A stretch of 64,000 nt of DNA. Source: Euptelea pleiosperma. Taxonomy: Eukaryota; Streptophyta; Magnoliopsida; Ranunculales; Eupteleaceae. Shown piece by piece: positions 13,601-28,279 of this stretch. How positions within the stretch are numbered: the first letter of the stretch is position 1; every line of letters starts with the position of its first letter. Location of the stretch: assembly GCA_035048495.1 (NCBI GenBank), contig JASUTR010000036.1, forward strand, positions 1-64,000, read 5' to 3'. The notes below the pieces were generated by a model. The model had not been told where the DNA came from and did not search any database. It saw only the letters and a list, made by a program, of their open reading frames with translations. The translations under genes were made by a program, and so were the position numbers.

Positions 13601-15940
13601 TAGAAGAGTTTGAGTCCAATCACGAGGTCCGGTTGCGAAAAAGTCACAAGTTATAGGCTTCGGAATGCAACACAGAAACTGAGTCCAATTTGAGACGTTG
13701 ACGTACGGATGGAGTAACTTGTTTCGACCGTCCCGAATCTTGTTCCAACACATCAAATGTGTTGAAACAATAGTAATACAAGAGTTTGAGTCCAATTACG
13801 AGGTCCGGTTGCGATAAAGTCACAAGTTATTGGCTTCGGAATGTAACACACAAACTGTGTCCAATTTGAGACGTTGACGCACGGATGGAGCTAACTCTTT
13901 TTGCCTGTCCCGAATCTTGTTCCAATACTTCAAATGTGTTGAACAATAATAATGGAAGAGTTTGAGTAAAATTACGAGGTCTAATTGCGACAAAGTCACA
14001 AGTTATAGGCTTCAGAATGTTACACACTAATTGAGTCGAATTTGAGACGTTGATGCACGGATGGAGCTAACTTGTTTCGACTGTCCCAAATCTTGTTCCA
14101 ACACTTCAAATCTGTAGAAACAATAGTAATAGAAGAGTTTGAGTCCAATTACGAGGTCCGGTTGCGAAAAAGTCACAAGTTATAGGCTTAGGAATGTAAC
14201 ACACAAACTGAGTCCAATTTGAGACGTTGACGCACGGATGGAGCTAACTTGTTTTGACTGTCCCAAATATTGTTCCAACACTTCAAATCTATTGAAACAA
14301 TAGTTATGGAAGAGTTTGAGTCTAATTATGAGGTCCGGTTACGAAAAAGTCACAAGTTATAGGCTTCAGAATGTAACACAGAAACTGAGTCCAATTTGAG
14401 ACGTTGACGAACGGATGGAGCTAACTTGTTTCAACTGTTCCGAATCTTGTTCCAACTCTTCAAATATGTTGAAACAATAGTAATGGAAGTGTATGAGTCT
14501 AATTATGAGGTCCGGTTGCGCAAAAGTCACAAGTTATAGGCTTCGGAATGTAACACACAAACTGAGTCCAATTTGAGACGTTTACGAACGGATGGAGCTA
14601 ACTTGTTTCGACTGTCCCGAAGAATGGAAGAATTCGAGTCTACTTACGAGTTCCAGTTGCGAAAAAGTCACAAGTAATAGGGTTCGGAACGTAACACACA
14701 AACTGAGTCCAATTTGAGACGTTGACGAACGGATGGACCTAACTTGTTTTGACTGTCCCGAATCTTGTTTCAACACTTCAAATGTGTTGAAACAATAGTA
14801 ATAGAAGAGTTTGAGTCCAATCAGGAGGTCCGGTTGCGAAAAAGTCACAAGTTATAGGCTTCGGAATGTAACACACAAACTGAGTCCAATTTGAGACGTT
14901 GACGAATGGATGGAGCTAACTTGTTTCGACGGTCCCGAAGCTTGTTCCAACACTTCAAATGTGTTGAAACAATAGTAATGGAAGAATTCGAGTCTAATTA
15001 CGAGTTCCAGTTGTGAAAAAGTCACAAGTAATAGGGTTCGGAACGTAACACCCAAACTAAGTCCAATTTGAGACGTTGAGGAACGGATGGACCTAACTTG
15101 TTTTCCCTGTCCCGAATCTTGTTTCAACACTTCAAATGTGTTGAAACAATAGTAATAGAAGAGTTTGAGTCCAATCACGAGGTCCGGTTGCGAAAAAGTC
15201 ACAAGTTATAGGCTTCGGAATGCAACACAGAAACTGAATCCAATTTGAGACGTTGACGTACGGATGGAGCTAACTTGTTTTGACTGTCCCAAATATTGTT
15301 CCAACACTTCAAATCTGTTGAAACAATAGTAATGGAAGAGTTTGAGTCTAATTATGAGGTCCGGTTACGAAAAAGTCACAAGTTATAGGCTTCAGAATGG
15401 AACACAGAAACTGAGTCCAATTTGAGACGTTGACGAACGGATGGAGCTAACTTGTTTCAACTGTCCCGAATCTTGTTCCAAAACTTCAAATATGTTGAAA
15501 CAATAGTAATGGAAGAGTTTGAGTCTAATTATGAGGTCCGGTTGCGAAAAAGTCACAAGTTATAGGCTTCAGAATGTAACTCACAAACTGAGTCCAATTT
15601 GAGACGTTGACGAACGGATGGAGCTAACTTGTTTTGACTGTCCCGAATCTTGTTCAACACTTCAAATATGTTGAAACAATAGTAATGGAAGAGTATGAGT
15701 CTAATTATGAGGTCCGGTTGCGAAAAAGTCACAAGTTATAGGCTTCGGAATGTAACACACAAACTGAGTCCAATTTGAGACATTGACGAACGGATGGAGC
15801 TAACTTGTTTCGACTGTCCCGAATTTTGTTCCAACACTTCAAATGTGTTGAAACAATAGTAATGGAAGAATTCGAGTCTAATTACGAGGTCCAGTTGCGA
15901 AAAAGTCACAAGTTATAGGGTTCGGAACGTAACACACAAA
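10670..15940. repeat. 5,269-bp tandem satellite duplication, copy 1
   Basis: About 30 monomers. Landmarks repeat in the next copy at exactly +5,269 bp: T-type monomers at 10998, 12768 and 13827 match 16267, 18037 and 19096, and a 36-bp deletion at 14622/14623 matches the one at 19891/19892. The rare words gagtaaaatttgagac and gacgtttacg also recur. Only a handful of differences were seen by eye (for example near 11020, 11217, 11427, 13207 and 14641). The boundaries are approximate because the flanks are also satellite. Confidence 0.85.
14622..14623. other. 36-bp dyad-spanning deletion in a satellite monomer
   Basis: The sequence passes from ...cccgaag directly to aatggaag. The related monomer near 24806 has 36 bp between these words, containing the whole dyad. 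The same deletion is present at 19891/19892, inherited through the 5,269-bp duplication. Confidence 0.85.
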
Positions 15941-18900
15941 CAGAGTACAATTTGAGACGTTGACGAACGGATGGAGCTAACTTGTTTTGACTATCCCGAA
16001 TCTTGTTTCAACACTTCAAATGTGTTGAAACAATAGTAATAGAAGAGTTTGAGTCCAATCATGAGGTCCGGTTGCGAAAAAGTCACAAGTTATAGGCTTC
16101 GGAATGCAACACAGAAACTGAGTCCAATTTGAGACGTTGACGTACGGATGGAGCTAACTTGTTTCGACCGTCCCGAATCTTGTTCCAACACATCAAATGT
16201 GTTGAAACAATAGTAATACAAGAGTTTGAGTCCAATTACGAGGTCCGGTTGCGAAAAAGTCACAAGTTATTGGCTTCGGAATGTAACACAGAAACTGTGT
16301 CCAATTTGAGACGTTGACGCACGGATGGAGCTAACTCTTTTTGCCTGTCCGGAATCTTGTTCCAATACTTCAAATGTGTTGAACAATAATAATGGAAGAG
16401 TTTGAGTAAAATTACGAGGTCTGATTGCCACAAAGTCACAAGTTATAGGCTTCAGAATGTTACACACTAATTGAGTCGAATTTGAGACGTTGATGCACGG
16501 ATGGAGCTAACTTGTTTCGACTGTCCCAAATCTTGTTCCAACACTTCAAATCTGTAGAAACAATAGTAATAGAAGAGTTTGAGTCCAATTACGAGGTCCG
16601 GTTGCGAAAAAGTCACAAGTGATAGGCTTAGGAATGTAACACACAAACTGAGTCCAATTTGAGACGTTGACGCACGGATGGAGCTAACTTGTTTTGACTG
16701 TCCCAAATATTGTTCCAACACTTCAAATCTGTTGAAACAATAGTAATGGAAGAGTTTGAGTCTAATTATGAGGTCCGGTTACGAAAAAGTCACAAGTTAT
16801 AGGCTTCAGAATGTAACACAGAAACTGAGTCCAATTTGAGACGTTGACGAACGGATGGAGCTAACTTGTTTCAACTGTCCCGAATCTTGTTCCAACACTT
16901 TAAATATGTTGAAACAATAGTAATGGAAGAGTTTGAGTCTAATTACGAGGTCCGGCTGCGAAAAAGTCACAAGTTATAGGCTTCGGAATGTAACACACAA
17001 ACTGAGTAAAATTTGAGACATTGACGAACGGATGGAGCTAACTTGTTTCAACTGTCCCGAATCTTGTTCCAAGACTTCAAATGTGTTGGAACAATAGTAA
17101 TGGAAGAATTCGAGTCTAATTACGAGGTCCAGTTGCGAAAAAAGTCACAAGTTATAGGGTTCGGAACGTAACACACAAACAGAGTACAATTTGAGACGTT
17201 GACGAACGGATGGAGCTAACTTGTTTTGACTGTCCCAAATCTTGTTTCAACACTTCAAATGTGTTGAAACAATAGTAATAGAAGAGTTTGAGTCCAATCA
17301 CGAGGTCCGGTTGCGAAAAAGTCACAAGTTATAGGCTTCGGAATGCAACACAGAAACTGAGTCCCATTTGAGACGTTGACGTACGGATGGAGCTAACTTG
17401 TTTCGACCGTCCCGAATCTTGTTCCAACACATCAAATGTGGTGAAACAATAGTAATACAAGAGTTTGAGTCCAATTACGAGGTCCGGTTACGAAAAAGCC
17501 ACAAGGTATAGGCTTCAGAATGTAACACAGAAACTGAGTCCAATTTGAGACGTTGACGAACGGATGGAGCTAACTTGTTTCAACTATCCCGAATCTTGTT
17601 CCAACACTTCAAATATGTTGAAACAATAGTAATGGAAGAGTTTGAGTCTAATTATGAGGTCCGGTTGCGAAAAAGTCACAAGTTATAGGCTTCGGAATGT
17701 AACTCACAAACTGAGTCCAATTTGAGACGTTGACGAACGGATGGAGCTAACTTGTTTTGACTGTCCCGAATCTTGTTTCAACACTTCAAATGTGTTGAAA
17801 CAATAGTAATAGAAGAGTTTGAGTCCAATCACGAGGTCCGGTTGCGAAAAAGTCACAAGTTATAGGCTTCGGAATGCAACACAGAAACTGAGTCCAATTT
17901 GAGACGTTGACGTACGGATGGAGCTAACTTGTTTCGACCGTTCCGAATCTTGTTCCAACACATCAAATGTGCTGAAACAATAGTAATACAAGAGTTTGAG
18001 TCCAATTACGAGGTCCGGTTGCGAAAAAGTCACAAGTTATTGGCTTCGGAATGTAACACACAAACTGTGTCCAATTTGAGACGTTGACGCACCGATGGAG
18101 CTAACTCTTTTTGCCTGTCCCGAATCTTGTTCCAATACTTCAAATGTGTTGAACAATAATAATGGAAGAGTTTGAGTAAAATTACGAGGTCTGATTGCGA
18201 CAAAGTCCCAAGTTATAGGCTTCGGAGTGTTACACACTAATTGAGTCGAATTTGGGACGTTGATGCACGGATGGAGCTAACTTGTTTCGACTGTCCCAAA
18301 TCTTGTTCCAACACTTCAAATCTGTAGAAACAATAGTAATAGAAGAGTTTGAGTCCAATTACGAGGTCCGGTTGCGAAAAAGTCACAAGTTATAGGCTTC
18401 GGAATGCAACACAGAAACTGAGTCCAATTTGAGACGTTGACGTACGGATGGAGTAACTTGTTTCGACCGTCCCGAATCTAGTTCCAACACATCAAATATG
18501 TTGAAACAATAGTAATACAAGAGTTTGAGTCCAATTACGAGGTCCGGTTGCGAAAAAGTCACAAGTTATAGGCTTCGGAATGTAACACACAAACTGAGTC
18601 CAATTTGAGACATTGACGAACGGATGGAGCTAACTTGTTTCGACTGTCCCGAATCTTGTTCCAACACTTCAAATGTGTTGAAACAATAGTAATGGAAGAA
18701 TTCGAGTCTAATTACGAGGTCCAGTTGCGAAAAAGTCACAAGTTATAGGGTTCGGAACGTAACACACAAACAGAGTACAATTTGAGCCGTTGACGAACGG
18801 ATGGAGCTAACTTGTTTTGACTGTCCCGAATCTTATTTCAACACTTCAAATGTGTTGAAACAATAGTAATAGAAGAGTTTGAGTCCAATCACGAGGTCCG

Positions 18901-21210
18901 GTTGCGAAAAAGTCACAAGTTATAGGCTTCGGAATGCAACACAGAAACTGAGTCCAATTTGAGACGTTGACGTACGGATGGAGTAACTTGTTTCGACCGT
19001 CCCGAATCTTGTTCCAACACATCAAATGTGTTGAAACAATAGTAATACAAGAGTTTGAGTCCAATTACGAGGTCCGGTTGCGATAAAGTCACAAGTTATT
19101 GGCTTCGGAATGTAACACACAAACTGTGTCCAATTTGAGACGTTGACGCACGGATGGAGCTAACTCTTTTTGCCTGTCCCGAATCTTGTTCCAATACTTC
19201 AAATGTGTTGAACAATAATAATGGAAGAGTTTGAGTAAAATTACGAGGTCTAATTGCGACAAAGTCACAAGTTATAGGCTTCAGAATGTTACACACTAAT
19301 TGAGTCGAATTTGAGACGTTGATGCACGGATGGAGCTAACTTGTTTCGACTGTCCCAAATCTTGTTCCAACACTTCAAATCTGTAGAAACAATAGTAATA
19401 GAAGAGTTTGAGTCCAATTACGAGGTCCGGTTGCGAAAAAGTCACAAGTTATAGGCTTAGGAATGTAACACACAAACTGAGTCCAATTTGAGACGTTGAC
19501 GCACGGATGGAGCTAACTTGTTTTGACTGTCCCAAATATTGTTCCAACACTTCAAATCTATTGAAACAATAGTTATGGAAGAGTTTGAGTCTAATTATGA
19601 GGTCCGGTTACGAAAAAGTCACAAGTTATAGGCTTCAGAATGTAACACAGAAACTGAGTCCAATTTGAGACGTTGACGAACGGATGGAGCTAACTTGTTT
19701 CAACTGTTCCGAATCTTGTTCCAACTCTTCAAATATGTTGAAACAATAGTAATGGAAGTGTATGAGTCTAATTATGAGGTCCGGTTGCGCAAAAGTCACA
19801 AGTTATAGGCTTCGGAATGTAACACACAAACTGAGTCCAATTTGAGACGTTTACGAACGGATGGAGCTAACTTGTTTCGACTGTCCCGAAGAATGGAAGA
19901 ATTCGAGTCTAATTACGAGTTCCAGTTGCGAAAAAGTCACAAGTAATAGGGTTCGGAACGTAACACACAAACTGAGTCCAATTTGAGACGTTGACGAACG
20001 GATGGACCTAACTTGTTTTGACTGTCCCGAATCTTGTTTCAACACTTCAAATGTGTTGAAACAATAGTAATAGAAGAGTTTGAGTCCAATCAGGAGGTCC
20101 GGTTGCGAAAAAGTCACAAGTTATAGGCTTCGGAATGTAACACACAAACTGAGTCCAATTTGAGACGTTGACGAATGGATGGAGCTAACTTGTTTCGACG
20201 GTCCCGAAGCTTGTTCCAACACTTCAAATGTGTTGAAACAATAGTAATGGAAGAATTCGAGTCTAATTACGAGTTCCAGTTGTGAAAAAGTCACAAGTAA
20301 TAGGGTTCGGAACGTAACACCCAAACTAAGTCCAATTTGAGACGTTGAGGAACGGATGGACCTAACTTGTTTTCCCTGTCCCGAATCTTGTTTCAACACT
20401 TCAAATGTGTTGAAACAATAGTAATAGAAGAGTTTGAGTCCAATCACGAGGTCCGGTTGCGAAAAAGTCACAAGTTATAGGCTTCGGAATGCAACACAGA
20501 AACTGAATCCAATTTGAGACGTTGACGTACGGATGGAGCTAACTTGTTTTGACTGTCCCAAATATTGTTCCAACACTTCAAATCTGTTGAAACAATAGTA
20601 ATGGAAGAGTTTGAGTCTAATTATGAGGTCCGGTTACGAAAAAGTCACAAGTTATAGGCTTCAGAATGGAACACAGAAACTGAGTCCAATTTGAGACGTT
20701 GACGAACGGATGGAGCTAACTTGTTTCAACTGTCCCGAATCTTGTTCCAAAACTTCAAATATGTTGAAACAATAGTAATGGAAGAGTTTGAGTCTAATTA
20801 TGAGGTCCGGTTGCGAAAAAGTCACAAGTTATAGGCTTCAGAATGTAACTCACAAACTGAGTCCAATTTGAGACGTTGACGAACGGATGGAGCTAACTTG
20901 TTTTGACTGTCCCGAATCTTGTTCAACACTTCAAATATGTTGAAACAATAGTAATGGAAGAGTATGAGTCTAATTATGAGGTCCGGTTGCGAAAAAGTCA
21001 CAAGTTATAGGCTTCGGAATGTAACACACAAACTGAGTCCAATTTGAGACATTGACGAACGGATGGAGCTAACTTGTTTCGACTGTCCCGAATTTTGTTC
21101 CAACACTTCAAATGTGTTGAAACAATAGTAATGGAAGAATTCGAGTCTAATTACGAGGTCCAGTTGCGAAAAAGTCACAAGTTATAGGGTTCGGAACGTA
21201 ACACACAAAC
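15941..21210. repeat. 5,269-bp tandem satellite duplication, copy 2
   Basis: Directly adjacent second copy of the block that starts near 10670. Similarity to copy 1 ends near 21210, where 'gagacgttg' in copy 1 is matched by 'gagccgttg'. The last part (about 19.5-21.2 kb) also resembles about 24.4-26.2 kb at an offset of 4,915-4,951 bp; the 36-bp difference is the dyad deletion, which the 24.8-kb copy lacks. Confidence 0.85.
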
Positions 21211-24200
21211 AGAGTACAATTTGAGCCGTTGACGAACGGATGGAGCTAACTTGTTTTGACTGTCCCGAATCTTATTTCAACACTTCAAATGTGTTGAAAC
21301 AATAGTAATAGAAGAGTTTGAGTCCAATCACGAGGTCCGGTTGCGAAAAAGTCACAAGTTATAGGCTTCGGAATGCAACACAGAAACTGAGTCCAATTTG
21401 AGACGTTGACGTACGGATGGAGTAACTTGTTTCGACCGTCCCGAATCTTGTTCCAACACATCAAATGTGTTGAAACAATAGTAATACAAGAGTTTGAGTC
21501 CAATTACGAGGTCCGGTTGCGATAAAGTCACAAGTTATTGGCTTCGGAATGTAACACACAAACTGTGTCCAATTTGAGACGTTGACGCACGGATGGAGCT
21601 AACTCTTTTTGCCTGTCCCGAATCTTGTTCCAATACTTCAAATGTGTTGAACAATAATAATGGAAGAGTTTGAGTAAAATTACGAGGTCTAATTGCGACA
21701 AAGTCACAAGTTATAGGCTTCCGAATGTTACACACTAATTGAGTCGAATTTGAGACGTTGATGCACGGATGGAGCTAACTTGTTTCGACTGTCCCAAATC
21801 TTGTTCCAACACTTCAAATCTGTAGAAACAATAGTAATAGAAGAGTTTGAGTCCAATTACGAGGTCCGGTTGCGAAAAAGTCACAAGTTATAGGCTTAGG
21901 AATGTAACACACAAACTGAGTCCAATTTGAGACGTTGACGCACGGATGGAGCTAACTTGTTTTGACTGTCCCAAATATTGTTCCAACACTTCAAATCTAT
22001 TGAAACAATAGTTATGGAAGAGTTTGAGTCTAATTATGAGGTCCGGTTACGAGAAAGTCATAAGTTATAGGCTTCAGAATGCAACACAGAAACTGAGTCC
22101 AATTTGAGACGTTGACGAACGGATGGAGCTAACTTGTTTCAACTGTCCCGAATCTTGTTCCAACACTTCAAATATGTTGAAACAATAGTAATGGAAGAGT
22201 TTGAGTCTAATTACGAGGTCCGGTTGCGAAAAAGTCACAAGTTATAGGCTTCGGAATGTAAAACACAAACTGAGTCCAATTTGAGACATTGACGAACGGA
22301 TGGAGCTAACTTGTTTCGACTGTCCCGAATCTTGTTCCAACACTTCAAATGTGTTGAAACAATAGTAATGCAAGAATTCGAGTCTAATTACGAGGTCCAG
22401 TTGCGAAAAAAGTCACAAGTTATAGGGTTCGGAACGTAACACACAAACAGAGTACAATTTGAGACGTTGACGAACGGCTGGAGCTAACTTGTTTTGACTG
22501 TCCCGAATCTTGTTTCAACACTTCAAATGTGTTGAAACAATAGTAATACAAGAGTTTGAGTCCAATTACGAGGTCCGGTTGCAAAAAAGTCACAAGTTAT
22601 TGGCTTCGGAATGTAACACACAAACTGTGTCCAATTTGAGACGTTGACGCACGGATGGAGCTAACTCTTTTTGCCTGTCCCGAATCTTGTTCCAATACTT
22701 CAAATGTGTTGAACAATAATAATGGAAGAGTTTGAGTAAAATTACGAGGTCTGATTGCGACAAAGTCACAAGTTATAGGCTTCCGAATGTTACACACTAA
22801 TTGAGTCGAATTTGAGACGTTGATGCACGGATGGAGCTAACTTGTTTCGACTGTCCCAAATCTTGTTCCAATACTTCAAATCTGTATAAACAATAGTAAT
22901 AGAAGAGTTTGAGTCCAATTACGAGGTCCGGTTGCGAAAAAGTCACAAGTTATAGGCTTAGGAATGTAACACACAAACTGAGTCCAATTTGAGACGTTGA
23001 CGCACGGATGGAGCTAACTTGTTTTGACTGTCCCAAATATTGTTCCAACACTTCAAATCTGTTGAAACAATAGTAATGGAAGAGTTTGAGTCTAATTATG
23101 AGGTCCGGTTACGAAAAAGTCACAAGTTATAGGCTTCAGAATGTAACACAGAAACTGAGTCCAATTTGAGACGTTGACGAACGGATGGAGCTAATTTGTT
23201 TCAACTATCCCGAATCTTGTTCCAACACTTCAAATATGTTGAAACAATAGTAATGGAAGAGTTTGAGTCTAATTATGAGGTCCGGTTGCGAAAAAGTCAC
23301 AAGTTATAGGCTTCGGAATGTAACTCACAAACTGAGTCCAATTTGAGACGTTGACGAACGGATGGAGCTAACTTGTTTTGACTGTCCCGAATCTTGTTCA
23401 ACACTTCAAATATGTTGAAACAATAGTAATGGAAGAGTATGAGTCTAATTATGAGGTCCGGTTGCGAAAAAGTCACAAGTTATAGGCTTCGGAATGTAAC
23501 ACACAAACTGAGTCCAATTTGAGACATTGACGAACGGATGGAGCTAACTTGTTTCGACTGTCCCGAATCTTGTTCCAACACTTCAAATGTGTTGAAACAA
23601 TAGTAATGGAAGAATTCGAGTCTAATTACGAGGTCCAGTTGCGAAAAAGTCACAAGTTATAGGGTTCGGAACGTAACACACAAACAGAGTACAATTTGAG
23701 CCGTTGACGAACGGATGGAGCTAACTTGTTTTGACTGTCCCTAATCTTGTTTCAACACTTCAAATGTGTTGAAACAATAGTAATAGAAGAGTTTGAGTCC
23801 AATCACGAGTTCCGGTTGCGAAAAAGTCACAAGTTATAGGCTTCGGAATGCAACACAGAAACTGAGTCCAATTTGAGACGTTGACGTACGGATGGAGCTA
23901 ACTTGTTTCGACCGTCCCGAATCTTGTTCCAACACATCAAATGTGCTGAAACAATAGTAATACAAGAGTTTGAGTCCAATTACGAGGTCCGGTTGCGAAA
24001 AAGTCACAAGTTATTGGCTTCGGAATGTAACACACAAACTGTGTCCAATTTGAGACGTTGACGCACAGATGGAGCTAACTCTTTTTGCCTGGCCCGAATC
24101 TGGTTCCAATACTTCAAATGTGTTGAACAATAATAATGGAAGAGTTTGAGTAAAATTACGAGGTCTGATTGCGACAAAGTCACAAGTTATAGGCTTCGGA

Positions 24201-25495
24201 ATGTTACACACTAATTGAGTCGAATTTGAGACGTTGATGCACGGATGGAGCTAACTTGTTTCGACTGTCCCAAATCTTGTTCCAACACTTCAAATCTGTA
24301 GAAACAATAGTAATAGAAGAGTTTGAGTCCAATTACGAGGTCCGGTTGCGAAAAAGTCACAAGTTATAGGCTTAGGAATGTAACACACAAACTGAGTCCA
24401 ATTTGAGACGTTGACGCACGGATGGAGCTAACTTGTTTTGACTGTCCCAAATATTGTTCCAACACTTCAAATCTGTTGAAACAATAGTAATGGAAGAGTT
24501 TGAGTCTAATTATGAGGTCCGGTTACGAAAAAGTCACAAGTTATAGGCTTCAGAATGTAACACAGAAACTGAGTCCAATTTGAGACGTTGACGAACGGAT
24601 GGAGCTAACTTGTTTCAACTGTTCCGAATCTTGTTCCAACTCTTCAAATATGTTGAAACAATAGTATTGGAAGTGTATGAGTCTAATTATGAGGTCCGGT
24701 TGCGCAAAAGTCACAAGTTATAGGCTTCGGAATGTAACACACAAACTGAGTCCAATTTGAGACGTTTACGAACGGATGGAGCTAACTTGTTTCGACTGTC
24801 CCGAAGCTTGTTCCAACACTTCAAATGTGTTGAAACAATAGTAATGGAAGAATTCGAGTCTAATTACGAGTTCCAGTTGCGAAAAAGTCACAAGTAATAG
24901 GGTTCGGAACGTAACACACAAACTGAGTCCAATTTGAGACGTTGACGAACGGATGGACCTAACTTGTTTTGACTGTCCCGAATCTTGTTTCAACACTTCA
25001 AATGTGTTGAAACAATAGTAATAGAAGAGTTTGAGTCCAATCAGGAGGTCCGGTTGCGAAAAAGTCACAAGTTATAGGCTTCGGAATGTAACACACAAAC
25101 TGAGTCCAATTTGAGACGTTGACGAATGGACGGAGCTAACTTGTTTCGACTGTCCCGAAGCTTGTTCCAACACTTCAAATGTGTTGAAACAATAGTAATG
25201 GAAGAATTCGAGTCTAATTACGAGTTCCAGTTGTGAAAAAGTCACAAGTAATAGGGTTCGGAACGTAACACCCAAACTAAGTCCAATTTGAGACGTTGAC
25301 GAACGGATGGACCTAACTTGTTTTCACTGTCCCGAATCTTGTTTCAACACTTCAAATGTGTTGAAACAATAGTAATAGAAGAGTTTGAGTCCAATCACGA
25401 GGTCCGGTTGCGAAAAAGTCACAAGTTATAGGCTTCGGAATGCAACACAGAAACTGAGTCCAATTTGAGACGTTGACGTACGGATGGAGCTAACT
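21130..25495. repeat. 4.4-kb satellite block, repeated 28,055 bp downstream (copy 1)
   Basis: T-type monomers at 21535, 22597 and 24011 match 49590, 50652 and 52066, all at +28,055 bp. Rare private variants are shared at the same offset: cggctggagc (c at 22478 and 50533), acgagaaagtcataag near 22050, and ctgttccaactcttc near 24630. Identity is lost left of about 21130 and right of about 25495. Confidence 0.85.
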
Positions 25496-28279
25496 TGTTT
25501 TGACTGTCCCAAATATTGTTCCAGCACTTCAAATCTGTTGAAACAATAGTAATGGAAGAGTTTGAGTCTAATTATGAGGTCCGGTTACGAAAAAGTCACA
25601 AGTTATAGGCTTCAGAATGGAACACAGAAACTGAGTCCAATTTGAGACGTTGACGAACGGATGGAGCTAACTTGTTTCAACTGTCCCGAATCTTGTTCCA
25701 ACACTTCAAATATGTTGAAACAATAGTAATGGAAGAGTTTGAGTCTAATTATGAGGTCCGGTTGCGAAAAAGTCACAAGTTATAGGCTTCAGAATGTAAC
25801 TCACAAACTGAGTCCAATTTGAGACTTTGACGAACGGATGGAGCTAACTTGTTTTGACTGTCCCGAATCTTGTTCAACACTTCAAATATGATGAAACAAT
25901 AGTAATGGAAGAGTATGAGTCTAATTATGAGGTCCGGTTGCGAAAAAGTCACAAGTTATAGGCTTCGGAATGTAACACACAAACTGAGTCCAATTTGAGA
26001 CATTGACGAACGGATGGAGCTAACTTGTTTCGACTGTCCCGAATTTTGTTCCAACACTTCAAATGTGTTGAAACAATAGTAATGGAAGAATTCGAGTCTA
26101 ATTACGAGGTCCAGTTGCGAAAAAGTCACAAGTTATAGGGTTCGGAACGTAACACACAAACAGAGTACAATTTGAGCCGTTGACGAACGGATGGAGCTAA
26201 CTTGTTTTGACTGTCCCGAATCTTATTTCAACACTTCAAATGTGTTGAAACAATAGTAATAGAAGAGTTTGAGTCCAATCACGAGGTCCGGTTGCGAAAA
26301 AGTCACAAGTTATAGGCTTCGGAATGCAACACAGAAACTGAGTCCAATTTGAGACGTTGACGTACGGATGGAGTAACTTGTTTCGACCGTCCCGAATCTT
26401 GTTCCAACACATCAAATGTGTTGAAACAATAGTAATACAAGAGTTTGAGTCCAATTACGAGGTCCGGTTGCGAAAAAGTCACAAGTTATTGGCTTCGGAA
26501 TGTAACACACAAACTGTATCCAATTTGAGACGTTGACGCACGGATGTAGCTAACCCTTTTTGCCTGTCCCGAATCTTGTTCCAATACTTCAAATGTGTTG
26601 AACAATAATAATGGAAGAGTTTGAGTAAAATTACGAGGTCTGATTGCGACAAAGTCACAAGTTATAGGCTTCGGAATGTTACACACTAATTGAGTCGAAT
26701 TTGAGACGTTGATGCACGGATGGAGCTAACTTGTTTCGACTGTCCTAAATCTTGTTCCAACACTTCAAATCTGTTGAAACAATAGTAATAGAAGAGTTTG
26801 AGTCCAATTACGAGGTCTGGTTGCGAAAACGTCACAAGTTATAGGCTTAGGAATGTAACACATAAACTGAGTCCAATTTGAGACGTTGACGCACGGATGG
26901 AGCTAACTTGTTTTGACTGTCCCAAATATTGTTCCAACACTTCAAATCTGTTGAAACAATAGTAATGGAAGAGTTTGAGTCTAATTATGAGGTCCGGTTA
27001 CGAAAAAGTCATAAGTTATAGGCTTCAGAATGCAACACAGAAACTGAGTCCAATTTGAGACGTTGACGGTCGGATGGAGCTAACTTGTTTCAACTGTCCC
27101 GAATCTTGTTCCAACACTTCAAATATGTTGAAACAATAGTAATGGAAGAGTTTGAGTCTAATTACGAGGTCCGGTTGCGAAAAAGTCACAAGTTATAGGC
27201 TTCGGAATGTAACACACAAACTGAGTCCAATTTGAGACATTGACGAACGGATGGAGCTAACTTGTTTCGACTGTCCCGAATCTTGTTCCAACACTTCAAA
27301 TGTGTTGAAACAATAGTAATGGAAGAATTCGAGTCTAATTACGAGGTCCAGTTGCGAAAAAAGTCACAAGTTATAGGGTTCGGAACGTAACACACAAACA
27401 GAGTACAATTTGAGACGTTGACGAACGGATGGAGCTAACTTGTTTTGACTGTCCCGAATCTTGTTTCAACACTTCAAATGTGTTGAAACAATAGTAATAG
27501 AAGAGTTTGAGTCCAATCACGAGGTCCGGTTGCGAAAAAGTCACAAGTTATAGGCTTCGGAATGCAACACAGAAACTGAGTCCAAATTCGAGACGTTGAC
27601 GTACGGATGGAGCTAACTTGTTTCGACCGTCCCGAATCTTGTTCCAACACATCAAATGTGTTGAAACAATAGTAATACAAGAGTTTGAGTCCAATTACGA
27701 GGTCCGGTTGCGAAAAAGTCACAAGTTATTGGCTTCGGAATGTAACACACAAACTGTGTCCAATTTGAGACGTTGACGCACGGATGGAGCTAACTCTTTT
27801 TGCCTGTCCCGAATCTTGTTCCAATACTTCAAATGTGTTGAACAATAATAATGGAAGAGTTTGAGTAAAATTACGAGGTCTGATTGCGACAAAGTCACAA
27901 GTTATAGGCTTCGGAATGTTACACACTAATTGAGTCGAATTTGAGACGTTGATGCACGGATGGAGCTAACTTGTTTCGACTGTCCCAAATTTTGTTCCAA
28001 CACTTCAAATCTGTAGAAACAATAGTAATAGAAGAGTTTGAGTCCAATTACGAGGTCCGGTTGCGAAAAAGTCACAAGTTATAGGCTTAGGAATGTAACA
28101 CACAAACTGAGTCCAATTTGAGACGTTGACGCACGGATGGAGCTAACTTGTTTTGACTGTCCCAAATATTGTTCCAACACTTCAAATCTGTTGAAACAAT
28201 AGTAATGGAAGAGTTTGAGTCTAATTATGAGGTCCGGTTACGAAAAAGTCATAAGTTATAGGCTTCAGAATGCAACACA

